Shown: positions 1-6,221 of the stretch, one piece after another
Layout of the letters: each line of letters starts with the position of its first letter
How positions within the stretch are numbered: the stretch's first letter is position 1
Source: Bacteroides sp. 43_108
Lineage (GTDB): Bacteria > Bacteroidota > Bacteroidia > Bacteroidales > Bacteroidaceae
DNA: 12,129 bases
Assembly (NCBI GenBank): GCA_001915545.1
Contig: MNQS01000166.1
Coordinates: 1,321 to 13,449 of the forward strand
Direction of reading: 5' to 3'
Made by a program: the position numbers and the translations under genes
Notes under the pieces: model-generated
The model's database searches: none
What the model was told of the DNA's origin: nothing
What the model saw: only the letters and a program-made list of their open reading frames with translations

Positions 1-15
1 ACTCTATATAACCCC

Positions 16-67
16 ATCCCCTCCCGTAAGATTCGGGATAACAACCGGTTTAAGCCATTGAGGGGAT
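16..67 (+). ncRNA. Long hairpin, possible structured RNA leader
   Basis: ATCCCCTC at 16-23 is the perfect reverse complement of GAGGGGAT at 60-67. Inside lies a second 4-bp stem, CCCG (23-26) with CGGG (34-37), sharing one base with the outer arm. No open reading frame explains the region. The strand is assumed from the direction of the neighbouring genes. It could be a leader or terminator of a gene left of the window, or part of a longer structured RNA that continues toward base 265. No T-run follows at once, so a simple intrinsic terminator is less likely. Confidence 0.35.
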
Positions 68-143
68 CATCAGTATGCTAGTCTTATTTTGTTTGTGTGT
101 TAGTCACAATTCTTTATGTATCTAATTCTGAAAAGTTCCAGAT

Positions 144-167
144 GTTCCAGTCCGTGAGGATAGGAAC
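144..167 (+). ncRNA. Hairpin with GNRA tetraloop
   Basis: GTTCC (144-148) pairs with GGAAC (163-167). After a 2x2 internal loop (AG/TA), TCC (151-153) pairs with GGA (158-160), closed by the tetraloop GTGA (154-157). GNRA loops are typical of functional folded RNAs. The hairpin ends eight bases before the tRNA-like element, so the two may belong to one transcript. An extra copy of GTTCCAG lies just upstream at 135-141. Confidence 0.4.
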
Positions 168-174
168 ACCACTC

Positions 175-265
175 CACTCTGTCACAGGTGCGTACAATGG
201 GCATGAATCATTATCTCTATATTCATTTGCCAGGTATGGAGGTTCGATACCTCACAGAGTGACCA
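175..265 (+). tRNA. tRNA-like element with encoded CCA, degenerate
   Basis: CACTCTG (175-181) pairs perfectly with CAGAGTG (255-261), followed by A262 and CCA (263-265), as in an acceptor stem with discriminator base. Directly 5' of the 3' strand is a T-arm: GGAGG, loop TTCGATA (243-249), CCTCA, with one mismatched pair. The span from 175 to 262 is 88 nt, the size of a class II tRNA. However, no ordinary D-arm or 5-bp/7-nt anticodon arm is visible. The centre instead offers a longer hairpin, GGCA-TGAAT (200-208) with ATTCA-TT-TGCC (221-231). It may be a decayed tRNA, a tRNA mimic, or the remnant of a tRNA used as an attachment site. The acceptor and T-arm are seen; the function is unknown. 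Confidence 0.4.
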
Positions 266-286
266 AATATCAAATCTTAATTCATT

Positions 287-460
287 ATGGAAAATAAATA
301 TCAGATAACAGGCTACCAGCTTGTTTATGCCAATGGAGGAAGGGATACAGTAAAATTGCAGACCCCTGTCATTATAAGCGACATAGAGGGATACAGACAT
401 AAGATACGTTCTGTTCACAACTGTATCAGTGTCAACCTCAGTTATATCGAACTGCCGTGA
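287..460 (+). CDS. Small hypothetical phage protein, 57 aa
   Basis: This frame begins ATG GAA AAT AAA at 287 and ends TGA at 458-460, giving 57 residues: MENKYQITGYQLVYANGG near the start and NLSYIELP at the end. It has no Cys pair, membrane segment or recognisable enzyme motif. The alternating hydrophobic pattern suggests a small beta-rich fold. It lies 21 bases after the tRNA-like element and 39 bases before the next gene, and it is on the same strand as the whole operon. I do not recognise a family. Its codon use resembles the neighbours, and no longer frame competes with it on this strand. The reading frame is clear; the function is unknown. Confidence 0.6.
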   Translation: MENKYQITGYQLVYANGGRDTVKLQTPVIISDIEGYRHKIRSVHNCISVNLSYIELP

Positions 461-499
461 GATTTTACCGCAATGTACCAACTATAAATCCTGAATATC

Positions 500-706
500 A
501 TGTTAAACGAGGAAGTATTGAAAATCGTCCTGAATGACAAGACATTCGGACAGAGAGAAGCCGCCACTATCGTGGGCGGACGAGGAAGGTTGTTCAGACT
601 GGTAGGTTCTGGTGCCATACGTGCCGAAAAGAAACCTGCCAACAGGCAGAACGGAAGATGGTACTGCAACGCCTTTGATGTACTGAAACACGCCGCGCTC
701 AAATAG
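500..706 (+). CDS. Small putative winged-helix DNA-binding protein, 68 aa
   Basis: The protein runs from MLNEEVLKIV to DVLKHAALK (68 residues). Residues about 17-40 (FGQREAATIVGGRGRLFRLV) look like a helix-turn-helix. They are followed by GAIRAEKK and a NGRWYCNAFDVL stretch that resembles the wing and last helix of MerR- or AlpA/excisionase-like small regulators. Such proteins are common at the edges of phage early regions, where they act as repressors, excision factors or transcription activators. The gene is followed at once by a palindrome (710-724) and a promoter (767-797), which would suit a local regulator. The fold is inferred from the pattern of residues only. The alternative is an unrelated small phage protein. 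Confidence 0.65.
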   Translation: MLNEEVLKIVLNDKTFGQREAATIVGGRGRLFRLVGSGAIRAEKKPANRQNGRWYCNAFDVLKHAALK

Positions 707-709
707 ATT

Positions 710-724
710 ATTTGAATTTCAAAT
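710..724. promoter_or_regulatory. 15-bp palindrome, probable operator (copy 1)
   Basis: ATTTGAA (710-716) and TTCAAAT (718-724) form a perfect 7-bp inverted repeat around one base. The pattern ATTTG-N5-CAAAT recurs at 10792-10806 (one half-site change) and 11441-11455, each time upstream of a gene. It starts four bases after the stop of the putative winged-helix protein and abuts the cassette at 725-742. It is likely a repressor or activator site; the binding protein is unknown. Confidence 0.5.
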
Positions 725-742
725 AGTTATATAAAGTTAAGC
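725..742. repeat. Regulatory cassette AGTTATATAAAGTTAAGC (copy 1)
   Basis: This 18-base stretch matches 10751-10768 at 17 of 18 bases. In both places a TTTG promoter element begins exactly 42 bases after the repeat start. Its inner part, TAAAGTTA, is also the inverse of the -7 element TAACTTTA of the promoter downstream (790-797). It may be a binding site for a regulator or polymerase-associated factor. Confidence 0.5.
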
Positions 743-766
743 CACTGATTTTTAAAGTTTTACAAT

Positions 767-797
767 TTTGCACCCAAAGTAAAAATAGTTAACTTTA
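767..797 (+). promoter_or_regulatory. Bacteroidota-type promoter
   Basis: TTTG at 767-770 is followed by 19 bases and then TAACTTTA at 790-797, matching the Bacteroides primary sigma consensus TTTG-N19-TAnnTTTG except for the last base. It lies about 33 bases upstream of the start at 830 and probably drives the long recombination operon. Confidence 0.65.
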
Positions 798-829
798 TAT
801 CACTATAAGGAACTAATAAACAATAAGTT

Positions 830-1012
830 ATGAAAGTATTATATCTCATTTGGTTTGCTCTGGCAGCTATCGTACATGGTACAATAGACAATCTTGACAC
901 CGCATTTTGGGTATCAATATCCGCATTCGTGGTATTATCTCTCATACTTGCCGTGAGAATTGACAGAAAAAATAATCTTAAAAACATATATAATGATGAG
1001 AACAGACAATGA
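830..1012 (+). CDS. Small membrane protein, 60 aa, two predicted TM helices
   Basis: Residues 3-17 (VLYLIWFALAAIVHG) and about 25-43 (AFWVSISAFVVLSLILAV) are hydrophobic and separated by an acidic turn. A basic tail (RIDRKNNLKN) follows, which suggests a two-pass inner-membrane protein with both ends in the cytoplasm. It is the first gene after the promoter at 767-797. The 3' end overlaps the next start (993) by 20 bases, consistent with translational coupling. No family is recognised. Small membrane proteins at the front of phage early operons can act in exclusion or membrane tethering, but nothing here shows which. Confidence 0.6.
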   Translation: MKVLYLIWFALAAIVHGTIDNLDTAFWVSISAFVVLSLILAVRIDRKNNLKNIYNDENRQ

Positions 1013-1175
1013 GTTGCAGCAGATGAGCCATGATGAGCTTATTGAACAGGTGAAAGGATTGCAGTTCCAACTTGCCGGTATGGAGCTGGCTGAGAAAGAG
1101 AACGCAAGGATGAGGGAGATTCTCTCCGCTATCGGCATTATTTATGAATCCTATAAGACGGAGCGTCATGGATGA
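993..1175 (+). CDS. Small coiled-coil protein, 60 aa
   Basis: Starting at the ATG-ATG pair at 993/996, the product reads MMRTDNELQQMSHDELIEQV and ends YKTERHG. Residues 10-45 are rich in Glu, Lys, Leu and Gln with a heptad-like pattern (LIEQVKGLQFQLAGMELAEK), so a helical coiled coil is likely. A longer reading from a TTG at 960 would lie deep inside the upstream gene and is less likely. It overlaps both neighbours by a few bases, a sign of coupled translation. The function is unknown. It could be a small structural partner of the next gene, which is also mostly helical. Confidence 0.6.
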   Translation: MMRTDNELQQMSHDELIEQVKGLQFQLAGMELAEKENARMREILSAIGIIYESYKTERHG

Positions 1176-1404
1176 GGAACTTGTACGGCTGGAAGCCGAA
1201 CTTGAGAAAGTGAAAGGGTGCGGGTTGAAATATCTGCCTGAATACGGTTTCTCTTCAAAAGAGGAAATCATGCAGCTTATACAGGAGGATATAAACGAAT
1301 TACGCTCGGAGATGGAATGCATTCAAAAGGATTATGCTACTGACGAACTTGAAGAAGAGCGCACGAGGTTGTGCATCCTTCAGGGAATACCAAGATATTG
1401 TTGA
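1168..1404 (+). CDS. Small helical hypothetical protein, 78 aa
   Basis: The ATG at 1168 overlaps the upstream TGA in an ATGGATGA arrangement. I prefer it to the in-frame ATG at 1144, which would overlap by 32 bases. The product begins MDEELVRLEAELEKVKGCG and is strongly helical and charged, with a second helical stretch (SKEEIMQLIQEDINELRSEM). It ends GIPRYC. No catalytic motif is visible. It sits 18 bases before the annealing protein in the same operon, so it could be an accessory to recombination, but that is position only. Confidence 0.6.
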   Translation: MDEELVRLEAELEKVKGCGLKYLPEYGFSSKEEIMQLIQEDINELRSEMECIQKDYATDELEEERTRLCILQGIPRYC

Positions 1405-1422
1405 ACTTTAAAATATTCAAGA

Positions 1423-2190
1423 GTGATGGAAGAAAACAATCAAGTTACAGAATTACAGATTATTCAGGCCAAACAAGCGGCCGAGTTTGCAATGACACCG
1501 GTAGGACAAACCGTGAAACAGTTTGAGGTCATGCAGCGCATGGCCAACATGTACACAACAAGCACAATCGTTCCGGATACGTACAAGGGAAATGTGGGAA
1601 ACTGCGTGATTGCGCTGGATATGGCCATGCGTATGGGGTGTAATCCGCTTATGTGTATGCAGAATCTTTATATCGTGCATGGCAACCCTGCTTTCAGCAG
1701 CAAGTTCCTGATTGCCACTATTAACGCAAGTGGCCGTTTCTCCCCACTCCGTTATGAGTTTAAGGGAGAAGAAGGTACGCCGGAGTACGGATGCCGCTGC
1801 ATTGCTTATGAATCGTCCGACAAAGACCACAAGGAACCGCTTCATGGTGACTGGATCACCATGGGAATGGCTGAAAAGGAAGGCTGGACCAAGAAGAACG
1901 GTTCCAAATGGCAATCAATGCCAAGCCAGATGCTCCGTTATCGTGCAGCCGCTTTCTGGCAGCGTGTTTATTGCCCGGAAATCTCAATGGGGCTTATCAC
2001 CAAAGAGGAGGCAGATGACATTCAGGATGCCGAATATGAGGAAATTATTGATAAATCAGCAAAAAGCAACAAACTTGCCGAAATCGCTGCAAAAGCCGCA
2101 GGAGTCAAGGATCACCCCCGCCCGGAACAACCGACAGATCAAACTCAAGACTACGCGAATAATAAACCTACTCGAAAATCATTGTTATAA
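1423..2190 (+). CDS. recT: RecT-like single-strand DNA annealing protein
   Basis: This 255-residue protein resembles the RecT family annealing proteins of phages, which coat single-stranded DNA and promote strand annealing. Features that fit are an N-terminal helical part (FEVMQRMANMYTTSTIVP), a central core (GNPAFSSKFLIATINASGRF), a GDWITMGMAEKEGW segment, and the late helix SQMLRYRAAAFWQRVYCPE. This helix corresponds to the conserved region near the end of the RecT domain. The C-terminal 60 residues are a hydrophilic, Lys- and Gln-rich tail. The start could be 1423 or the next codon (MM). The next gene overlaps by one base and is a lambda-type exonuclease, the usual partner in two-component phage recombination. 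The assignment rests on motifs and context; an Erf or Bet type is less likely. Confidence 0.72.
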   Translation: MMEENNQVTELQIIQAKQAAEFAMTPVGQTVKQFEVMQRMANMYTTSTIVPDTYKGNVGNCVIALDMAMRMGCNPLMCMQNLYIVHGNPAFSSKFLIATINASGRFSPLRYEFKGEEGTPEYGCRCIAYESSDKDHKEPLHGDWITMGMAEKEGWTKKNGSKWQSMPSQMLRYRAAAFWQRVYCPEISMGLITKEEADDIQDAEYEEIIDKSAKSNKLAEIAAKAAGVKDHPRPEQPTDQTQDYANNKPTRKSLL

Positions 2191-2861
2191 TGGAAATACA
2201 ACATTCTATAGAATGGTTCCGTAAGCGGCTCGGTAACTTCACCGGGTCGCAAATCGGACTCCTAATGAAGAAAGGGAGAAGTGATTATTTTTCCGATACT
2301 GCCAAAACTTATATTTATCAAGTTGCATCAGAGAGGGATATGAATCCTGAAATTATCAATGATGATGTCGAGTTTGAGAAATATCTGCATCAGGTCTGTG
2401 TCAACACCAAGGCGATGCAATGGGGTACTGATCAGGAAGAAAATGCCAGAGAGCTGTATGAACGTCTGACAGGAAGACATATAGTTGAGACAGGATCATG
2501 CAAACACCCTGCCATAGAACATTTCGCAAGCAGTCCTGACGGTTATTATTACGATGAAGAAACCGGTGAAAAAGGCTGTCTGGAAATCAAATGCCCGATT
2601 CAAAGCACTTTCATGAAGTATAAAAGTGAAATACACAACAATGCGTCGCTGCTTGATGTCAAGTTCGAGTATTTCTACCAGTGCATGGCCCATATGATGT
2701 GCACAGGTGCGCAATGGACTGATTTTGTTATTTACAACCCTTTCCAGAGCAATCCTATTCATATAGTAAGGATATTGCCGGATGAAGCGGTGTTTGCCGA
2801 AATGGAGAAGCGCATTCGTGTGGCTGATGATATTGTCAAAGAACTGATTGAAGCGGAATGA
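2190..2861 (+). CDS. YqaJ/lambda-type exonuclease
   Basis: This 223-residue protein belongs to the YqaJ-like viral recombinase, or lambda exonuclease, group of the PD-(D/E)XK fold. These enzymes resect double-stranded DNA ends 5'-3' to load the annealing protein. The motifs are in order: W9 with R11, TGS (18-20), the acidic helix around E83-E84, SPDG (115-118) with the metal ligand D117, LEIKCP (131-136) with E132 and K134, and the Gln of YQCMAHM (Q164). All expected catalytic residues are present, so it should be active. The length is normal for the family. The start overlaps the RecT stop in TAATG, which points to balanced translation of the two partners. Confidence 0.88.
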   Translation: MEIQHSIEWFRKRLGNFTGSQIGLLMKKGRSDYFSDTAKTYIYQVASERDMNPEIINDDVEFEKYLHQVCVNTKAMQWGTDQEENARELYERLTGRHIVETGSCKHPAIEHFASSPDGYYYDEETGEKGCLEIKCPIQSTFMKYKSEIHNNASLLDVKFEYFYQCMAHMMCTGAQWTDFVIYNPFQSNPIHIVRILPDEAVFAEMEKRIRVADDIVKELIEAE

Positions 2862-3319
2862 CGGGACAACTATTGATAAAAGAAACCCAGTTGCAACGTA
2901 TCATACGTAAAACTGGAAGAAAACCATGCGAATGCAAATGCTCGTTATGCAGGATGCAATGTCACACACCATGTCTGGGTACTCCTCAGGATATAGAGAG
3001 GCTCATAGATGCCGGATATGCCGACAGGCTGGCTCCCACTTTGTGGGGAGCCGGGATAATCATGGGCGTGATTGATATTCCCATCCCCATGATTCAAGCT
3101 GTTGCGGGTGACGAATACTGCATATTTTACCATAACGGACTATGTGAACTTCATGACAAGGGATTGAAGCCTACCGAAGGACGTTTGTCACATCATTCCA
3201 CACGCCTTGATAATTTCAAGGCCTCTAAAAGTATATCTTGGAATGTCGCTAAAGAATGGCTTTCCGAAGAAAATGCAGAAGTTATTGAACGTGTAGCTGA
3301 TAAATTTAGTAGAAACTAA
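2858..3319 (+). CDS. Cys-rich YkgJ-like metal-binding protein, 153 aa
   Basis: Residues 24-39 carry six cysteines (CECKCSLCRMQCHTPC). A second group follows at C88 and C96 in CIFYHNGLCELHDKGLKP. This resembles the CxxCxxCC family (YkgJ-like putative zinc- or iron-chelating domain), where the last Cys group appears as GxCxIH near an Arg or Pro. The final Cys of the usual motif is replaced here by a SHH sequence, so a variant metal site is possible. The gene overlaps the exonuclease by four bases (ATGA) and so probably belongs to the recombination unit. Its role is unknown. An iron-sulfur or zinc cofactor is an inference from the cysteines. Confidence 0.7.
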   Translation: MTGQLLIKETQLQRIIRKTGRKPCECKCSLCRMQCHTPCLGTPQDIERLIDAGYADRLAPTLWGAGIIMGVIDIPIPMIQAVAGDEYCIFYHNGLCELHDKGLKPTEGRLSHHSTRLDNFKASKSISWNVAKEWLSEENAEVIERVADKFSRN

Positions 3320-3332
3320 AAACAATAGAGCG

Positions 3333-3995
3333 ATGAATACAAGCTATAAAGAAAACACCCCTGACAACTTTTGGCAAATCAGATGGCTTGACAGGTATAT
3401 GGAAGGTCACAACGGGTTCATTGCAGGCGGGTGTTTTAAAAACATCCTTTCCGGTGAACGTGTAAAAGATATAGATATATTCTTTGAAAGCAACGATGAC
3501 TTCCAAGATGCAGTAGATTTATTCAATAGCGACGGCTATGTGAAAGATGGCTGGAAATTTAAATATCGTAATGAAAAGGTATGTGCCTTTCAGAAAGACG
3601 GTGAAAAAATATGGATTGAATTTATCGAATCTGAATTTGGTACGCCGGAGGAAATACTTAGGAGCTTTGATTTTACCGTTGCGAAAATGGCTTATTTCAA
3701 GCAACCTAAATACGACAATAGCGATGATGATATTCCTTTTTCATCAGAAAAAATAGTTGGCTATGAATACCGGCTACTCCATCATGAAAACTTTTTCGAG
3801 CATCTTCACATGAAAAGGCTGGTTATTGATGAAAATATTCCTTTCCCAATTAGCACATGGGAGCGTACATATCGGTATAAAGGATATGGTTACAACATGT
3901 GCCGGGAAACCAAGAAAAAACTTTTAGAAGCTATTCAGAAAACGAATTTAGATTCTGCCGATTTGTCTATGTACAATAATGGTGGATGGGACTAA
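3333..3995 (+). CDS. Nucleotidyltransferase-fold protein, 220 aa
   Basis: The N-terminal half carries FIAGGCFKNILSG (residues 29-41) followed by KDIDIFF (45-51). This is the GG...DxD signature of the DNA polymerase beta-like nucleotidyltransferase fold, as in CCA-adding enzymes and many toxins. D46 and D48 are the expected metal ligands. The third acid is probably in the strand IWIEFIE (93-99). FDFTVAKMAY (112-121) matches the strand after the active site in the CCA-enzyme head domain. The C-terminal part is basic and aromatic with no domain I know. It lies in the recombination operon between the YkgJ-like gene and the DUF1351 gene. It could modify RNA, DNA ends, nucleotides or a protein; the substrate is not visible. 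Confidence 0.72.
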   Translation: MNTSYKENTPDNFWQIRWLDRYMEGHNGFIAGGCFKNILSGERVKDIDIFFESNDDFQDAVDLFNSDGYVKDGWKFKYRNEKVCAFQKDGEKIWIEFIESEFGTPEEILRSFDFTVAKMAYFKQPKYDNSDDDIPFSSEKIVGYEYRLLHHENFFEHLHMKRLVIDENIPFPISTWERTYRYKGYGYNMCRETKKKLLEAIQKTNLDSADLSMYNNGGWD

Positions 3996-4010
3996 TAAAA
4001 ATATGGAACA

Positions 4011-5087
4011 ATGAATACACAGATAGCAATCCAGGAAAGCGATCTTGAACTGATCGTCAGTGAAAAGACGTTAGGTAGTCTTACTACCAACGCAAAGCAA
4101 ATCAGAGATATGGTAAAAGCCGCTTTGCCAATGTATGATATCTCCAATTATAACGATGAGAATATCGATCAGGCAAAGAAAGACAAGGCAGCTTTAAACA
4201 AGGCGGCGAAAGCCCTCAATGCCAAACGTCTTGAAATTGAGAAAGAATTCATGAAACCTTTCAGGGAGTTCAAGGACGTTGTAACCGAAACCGTGAAACT
4301 TATCGGCGAGTGCTCTGCCAAGATTGACACGGTAGTCAAGCAAAACGAACAGCAATACAAGGATAGAAAGAAAGCCACTATCAAGACTTACTTTGATGGA
4401 TTGAATGTTAACCTTGTAGACTTCAATAAGGTTTTCAAGTCTGAGTGGCTCAACAAATCCGCAAGCATGAAGTCTGTATGCAACGAAATTGATTCCATAT
4501 TCTCCAAAGTCGAGAACGAACTTTCCACGCTGAAGGGGTTTGGTGAGGATTTCGATGTCCTTCGTACTTATTATATGGATACGCTCAATATCGCATCCAC
4601 CATCCAGTATGCCAACCGTCTGAAGGAGCAGCGTGAGCGTGCCAAAGCAGCAGAAGAAGCGCGCATCAAGGCAGAGCAGGAAAAAAAGGCTGCTGAAGAA
4701 GCGCAGATGAAAGAGGAAGCGGAACGAGCCAAACAGAATTCAGTCAATCCATTTGCAAGAGCCAGTCAGCTGGTCACCAATGAACCACCTTCCTTTGTCG
4801 AGCAAACCAAAGCTCAGGAACCGGAGCTTCTGACGAGAGCTTTTACTGTTACCACAACTCGTGAAAATATAATCGCTCTTGGTGACTTCATGAATGATAA
4901 TAATATTGATTTCGACAAGATTGAACTTGCAGATACCCTATGCAATACAGATTTGAATTCCATTGTCAGAATGCTTGAATATAGTGCAAATCTGATAGAC
5001 AAAACCTCTACCAAACCTTGCGAAGCAGATAAGGCAAGGCAATTCAGAAACATGATAAAGAAAATTCAAAAGAAAATAGAACAATGA
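4011..5087 (+). CDS. DUF1351 phage protein
   Basis: This 358-residue protein looks like the DUF1351 family often found beside recT and exonuclease genes in phages of Firmicutes and Bacteroidota. The N-terminal half holds ALNKAAKALNAKRLEIEKEF, a Lys- and Ala-rich helical stretch that is the most recognisable family feature, then long helices to about residue 200. Residues about 205-245 are a charged coiled coil (ERAKAAEEARIKAEQ). After a Pro- and Gln-rich linker there is a compact C-terminal domain (TVTTTRENIIALGDFMNDNN). The biochemical role is unknown. The company it keeps suggests a recombination or single-strand DNA accessory. It ends in ATGA with the next gene. Confidence 0.7.
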   Translation: MNTQIAIQESDLELIVSEKTLGSLTTNAKQIRDMVKAALPMYDISNYNDENIDQAKKDKAALNKAAKALNAKRLEIEKEFMKPFREFKDVVTETVKLIGECSAKIDTVVKQNEQQYKDRKKATIKTYFDGLNVNLVDFNKVFKSEWLNKSASMKSVCNEIDSIFSKVENELSTLKGFGEDFDVLRTYYMDTLNIASTIQYANRLKEQRERAKAAEEARIKAEQEKKAAEEAQMKEEAERAKQNSVNPFARASQLVTNEPPSFVEQTKAQEPELLTRAFTVTTTRENIIALGDFMNDNNIDFDKIELADTLCNTDLNSIVRMLEYSANLIDKTSTKPCEADKARQFRNMIKKIQKKIEQ

Positions 5088-5527
5088 AAATTACAATCAG
5101 CAAAACAACCGAGTTTGAAGCGGTCTACCTGAAAGTGGATGCAGGTGTACGCTATTGGGAAGACGCAGAAGTAAACGGAGTTAGTGATTCTGAAAATCCG
5201 CCAACTATTCCTTGTGCTGAATTTATCCATGCCGATAATGAATACCGCTGGCGACCTATTATCGACATCGACAATGGAGTTATCACTAATTGGGAAAAAG
5301 GTTTTACCGCACAAGTTCACTATAAGGTATGCGATGATGGCATTTATACAGTTACTGATAAAGATGGCAACATCATTGTTGAGCATGAGGGTTACGTTCC
5401 ATCCATCATGTGCCCGGAAGATGAAGGATATGGCGACTACATCATTATGAATATTGACGAAAATGGATTTATTCAAGGATGGGAAAAAGAATTGATTAGT
5501 AGAATTATAAAAAAGTATGAGGATTAA
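5084..5527 (+). CDS. Hypothetical phage protein, 147 aa
   Basis: This is an acidic, beta-rich 147-residue protein beginning MKITISKTTEFEAVYLKVDA. It has repeated strand-turn patterns such as PIIDIDNGVITNWEKG and, later, IIMNIDENGFIQGWEKE. The two segments share the form I-D-xNG-I-x-WEK, so the protein may contain an internal duplication of about 70 residues. There is no Cys cluster or catalytic signature. The start overlaps the DUF1351 stop by four bases and the next gene begins right after its stop, so all three are translated together. I do not recognise a function. The family appears to be a conserved phage early protein, but that is an impression, not a search result. Confidence 0.65.
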   Translation: MKITISKTTEFEAVYLKVDAGVRYWEDAEVNGVSDSENPPTIPCAEFIHADNEYRWRPIIDIDNGVITNWEKGFTAQVHYKVCDDGIYTVTDKDGNIIVEHEGYVPSIMCPEDEGYGDYIIMNIDENGFIQGWEKELISRIIKKYED

Positions 5528-5944
5528 ATGAAAGCATTATTTAAAATGGACTTCGATTGCGGAAGAATGGGCAATCTTGAAGGAGTATTTATTGCAGACA
5601 CAGAAGATGTCGAATACTTAGTGAATAACAAAATCAGTGTTTACTTCGGTGAAGTACTTGGCAAACACTCTGAAATATCCGGGTGTGTGGCTGAAAGTGA
5701 AATCAAACAAATAACCACCGATGAAAATGTAATCAAGATAGTTGAAGAATATGGGCTCAACAGTGGGTATAATCCATTTGAATACACTCTTTGTACATCA
5801 GAAACGGAAGATATACCAGACAACGGAGTTGATTGGGATGATTGTACTGTACAAGAATACATAGACTTTATGAGGAAAGGTATAATACCCCAATATTACG
5901 AGAAAGATTATAAAGAATGGCTAAGTAGCCAAAAGGAGGATTAA
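5528..5944 (+). CDS. Hypothetical phage protein, 138 aa
   Basis: The ATG follows the upstream TAA with no spacing, which strongly suggests coupled translation. The product is acidic and starts MKALFKMDFDCGRMGNLEGV. The first part (FIADTEDVEYLVNNKISVYF) looks like an alpha/beta unit. The C-terminal part is helical (TVQEYIDFMRKG, then YYEKDYKEWLSSQKED). No known domain or active-site motif is seen. The length and style resemble small proteins of phage early operons that inhibit or modulate host enzymes, but nothing in the sequence proves this. Confidence 0.65.
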   Translation: MKALFKMDFDCGRMGNLEGVFIADTEDVEYLVNNKISVYFGEVLGKHSEISGCVAESEIKQITTDENVIKIVEEYGLNSGYNPFEYTLCTSETEDIPDNGVDWDDCTVQEYIDFMRKGIIPQYYEKDYKEWLSSQKED

Positions 5945-5947
5945 ATC

Positions 5948-6046
5948 ATGCAAGACTATATTTCAGATTGGTTCATCCCGATGGACTTTGGGTATGACAT
6001 TCCGGACGAAGAGCCGGACGGTGAGGACAACTTTAATTTTGACTGA
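5948..6046 (+). CDS. Tiny acidic protein, 32 aa
   Basis: Three bases after the upstream stop, an ATG at 5948 opens a 32-residue frame beginning MQDYISDWFIPMDFGYDIP and ending EDNFNFD with TGA at 6044-6046. Eleven of the 32 residues are Asp or Glu and there is no Lys or Arg, so it is extremely acidic. Such a peptide could be a DNA mimic or a partner of a basic protein, but this is inference. The tight packing, only seven bases before the next start (6054), supports a real gene. Confidence 0.45.
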   Translation: MQDYISDWFIPMDFGYDIPDEEPDGEDNFNFD

Positions 6047-6053
6047 GAGTGGT

Positions 6054-6221
6054 ATGAAAGAGTATATTTATTTAATCCTGTTTCTGATAATAGGAATTGT
6101 TGTCGGGAATAGGGTATTCAATCACTTACACGCATGGCTGGGCGTAACAATAATATCAGCCACAATAATTTTCTTTATTTACAAACTGATTAAAACATTG
6201 AAAGATGAAAAGACTGATTAA
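6054..6221 (+). CDS. Small membrane protein, 55 aa, two predicted TM helices
   Basis: From the ATG at 6054 the product is MKEYIYLILFLIIGIVVGNR, a loop with two His residues (NHLHAWLG), a second hydrophobic helix (VTIISATIIFFIYKLI) and a Lys-rich end. It should be a two-pass membrane protein. A longer reading from 5988 would run through the tiny acidic gene in another frame and starts with non-hydrophobic residues, so I reject it. It overlaps the start of the SPFH lipoprotein by 17 bases. Together they would form a membrane pair, perhaps with this protein supporting or anchoring its neighbour. No family is recognised. Confidence 0.6.
   Translation: MKEYIYLILFLIIGIVVGNRVFNHLHAWLGVTIISATIIFFIYKLIKTLKDEKTD

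Noticed and set aside
97..297. 66-residue + frame through the left region
   Set aside because: It begins with a TTG, has no family-like pattern, crosses the tRNA-like element and overlaps the better small gene at 287.
960..992. Earlier start for the coiled-coil gene
   Set aside because: It uses TTG and lies deep in the membrane protein gene; the ATG pair at 993/996 fits coupled translation better.
1712..2224. 170-residue + frame inside the recT-like gene
   Set aside because: It is out of frame with a clear conserved protein and has a random-looking basic composition.
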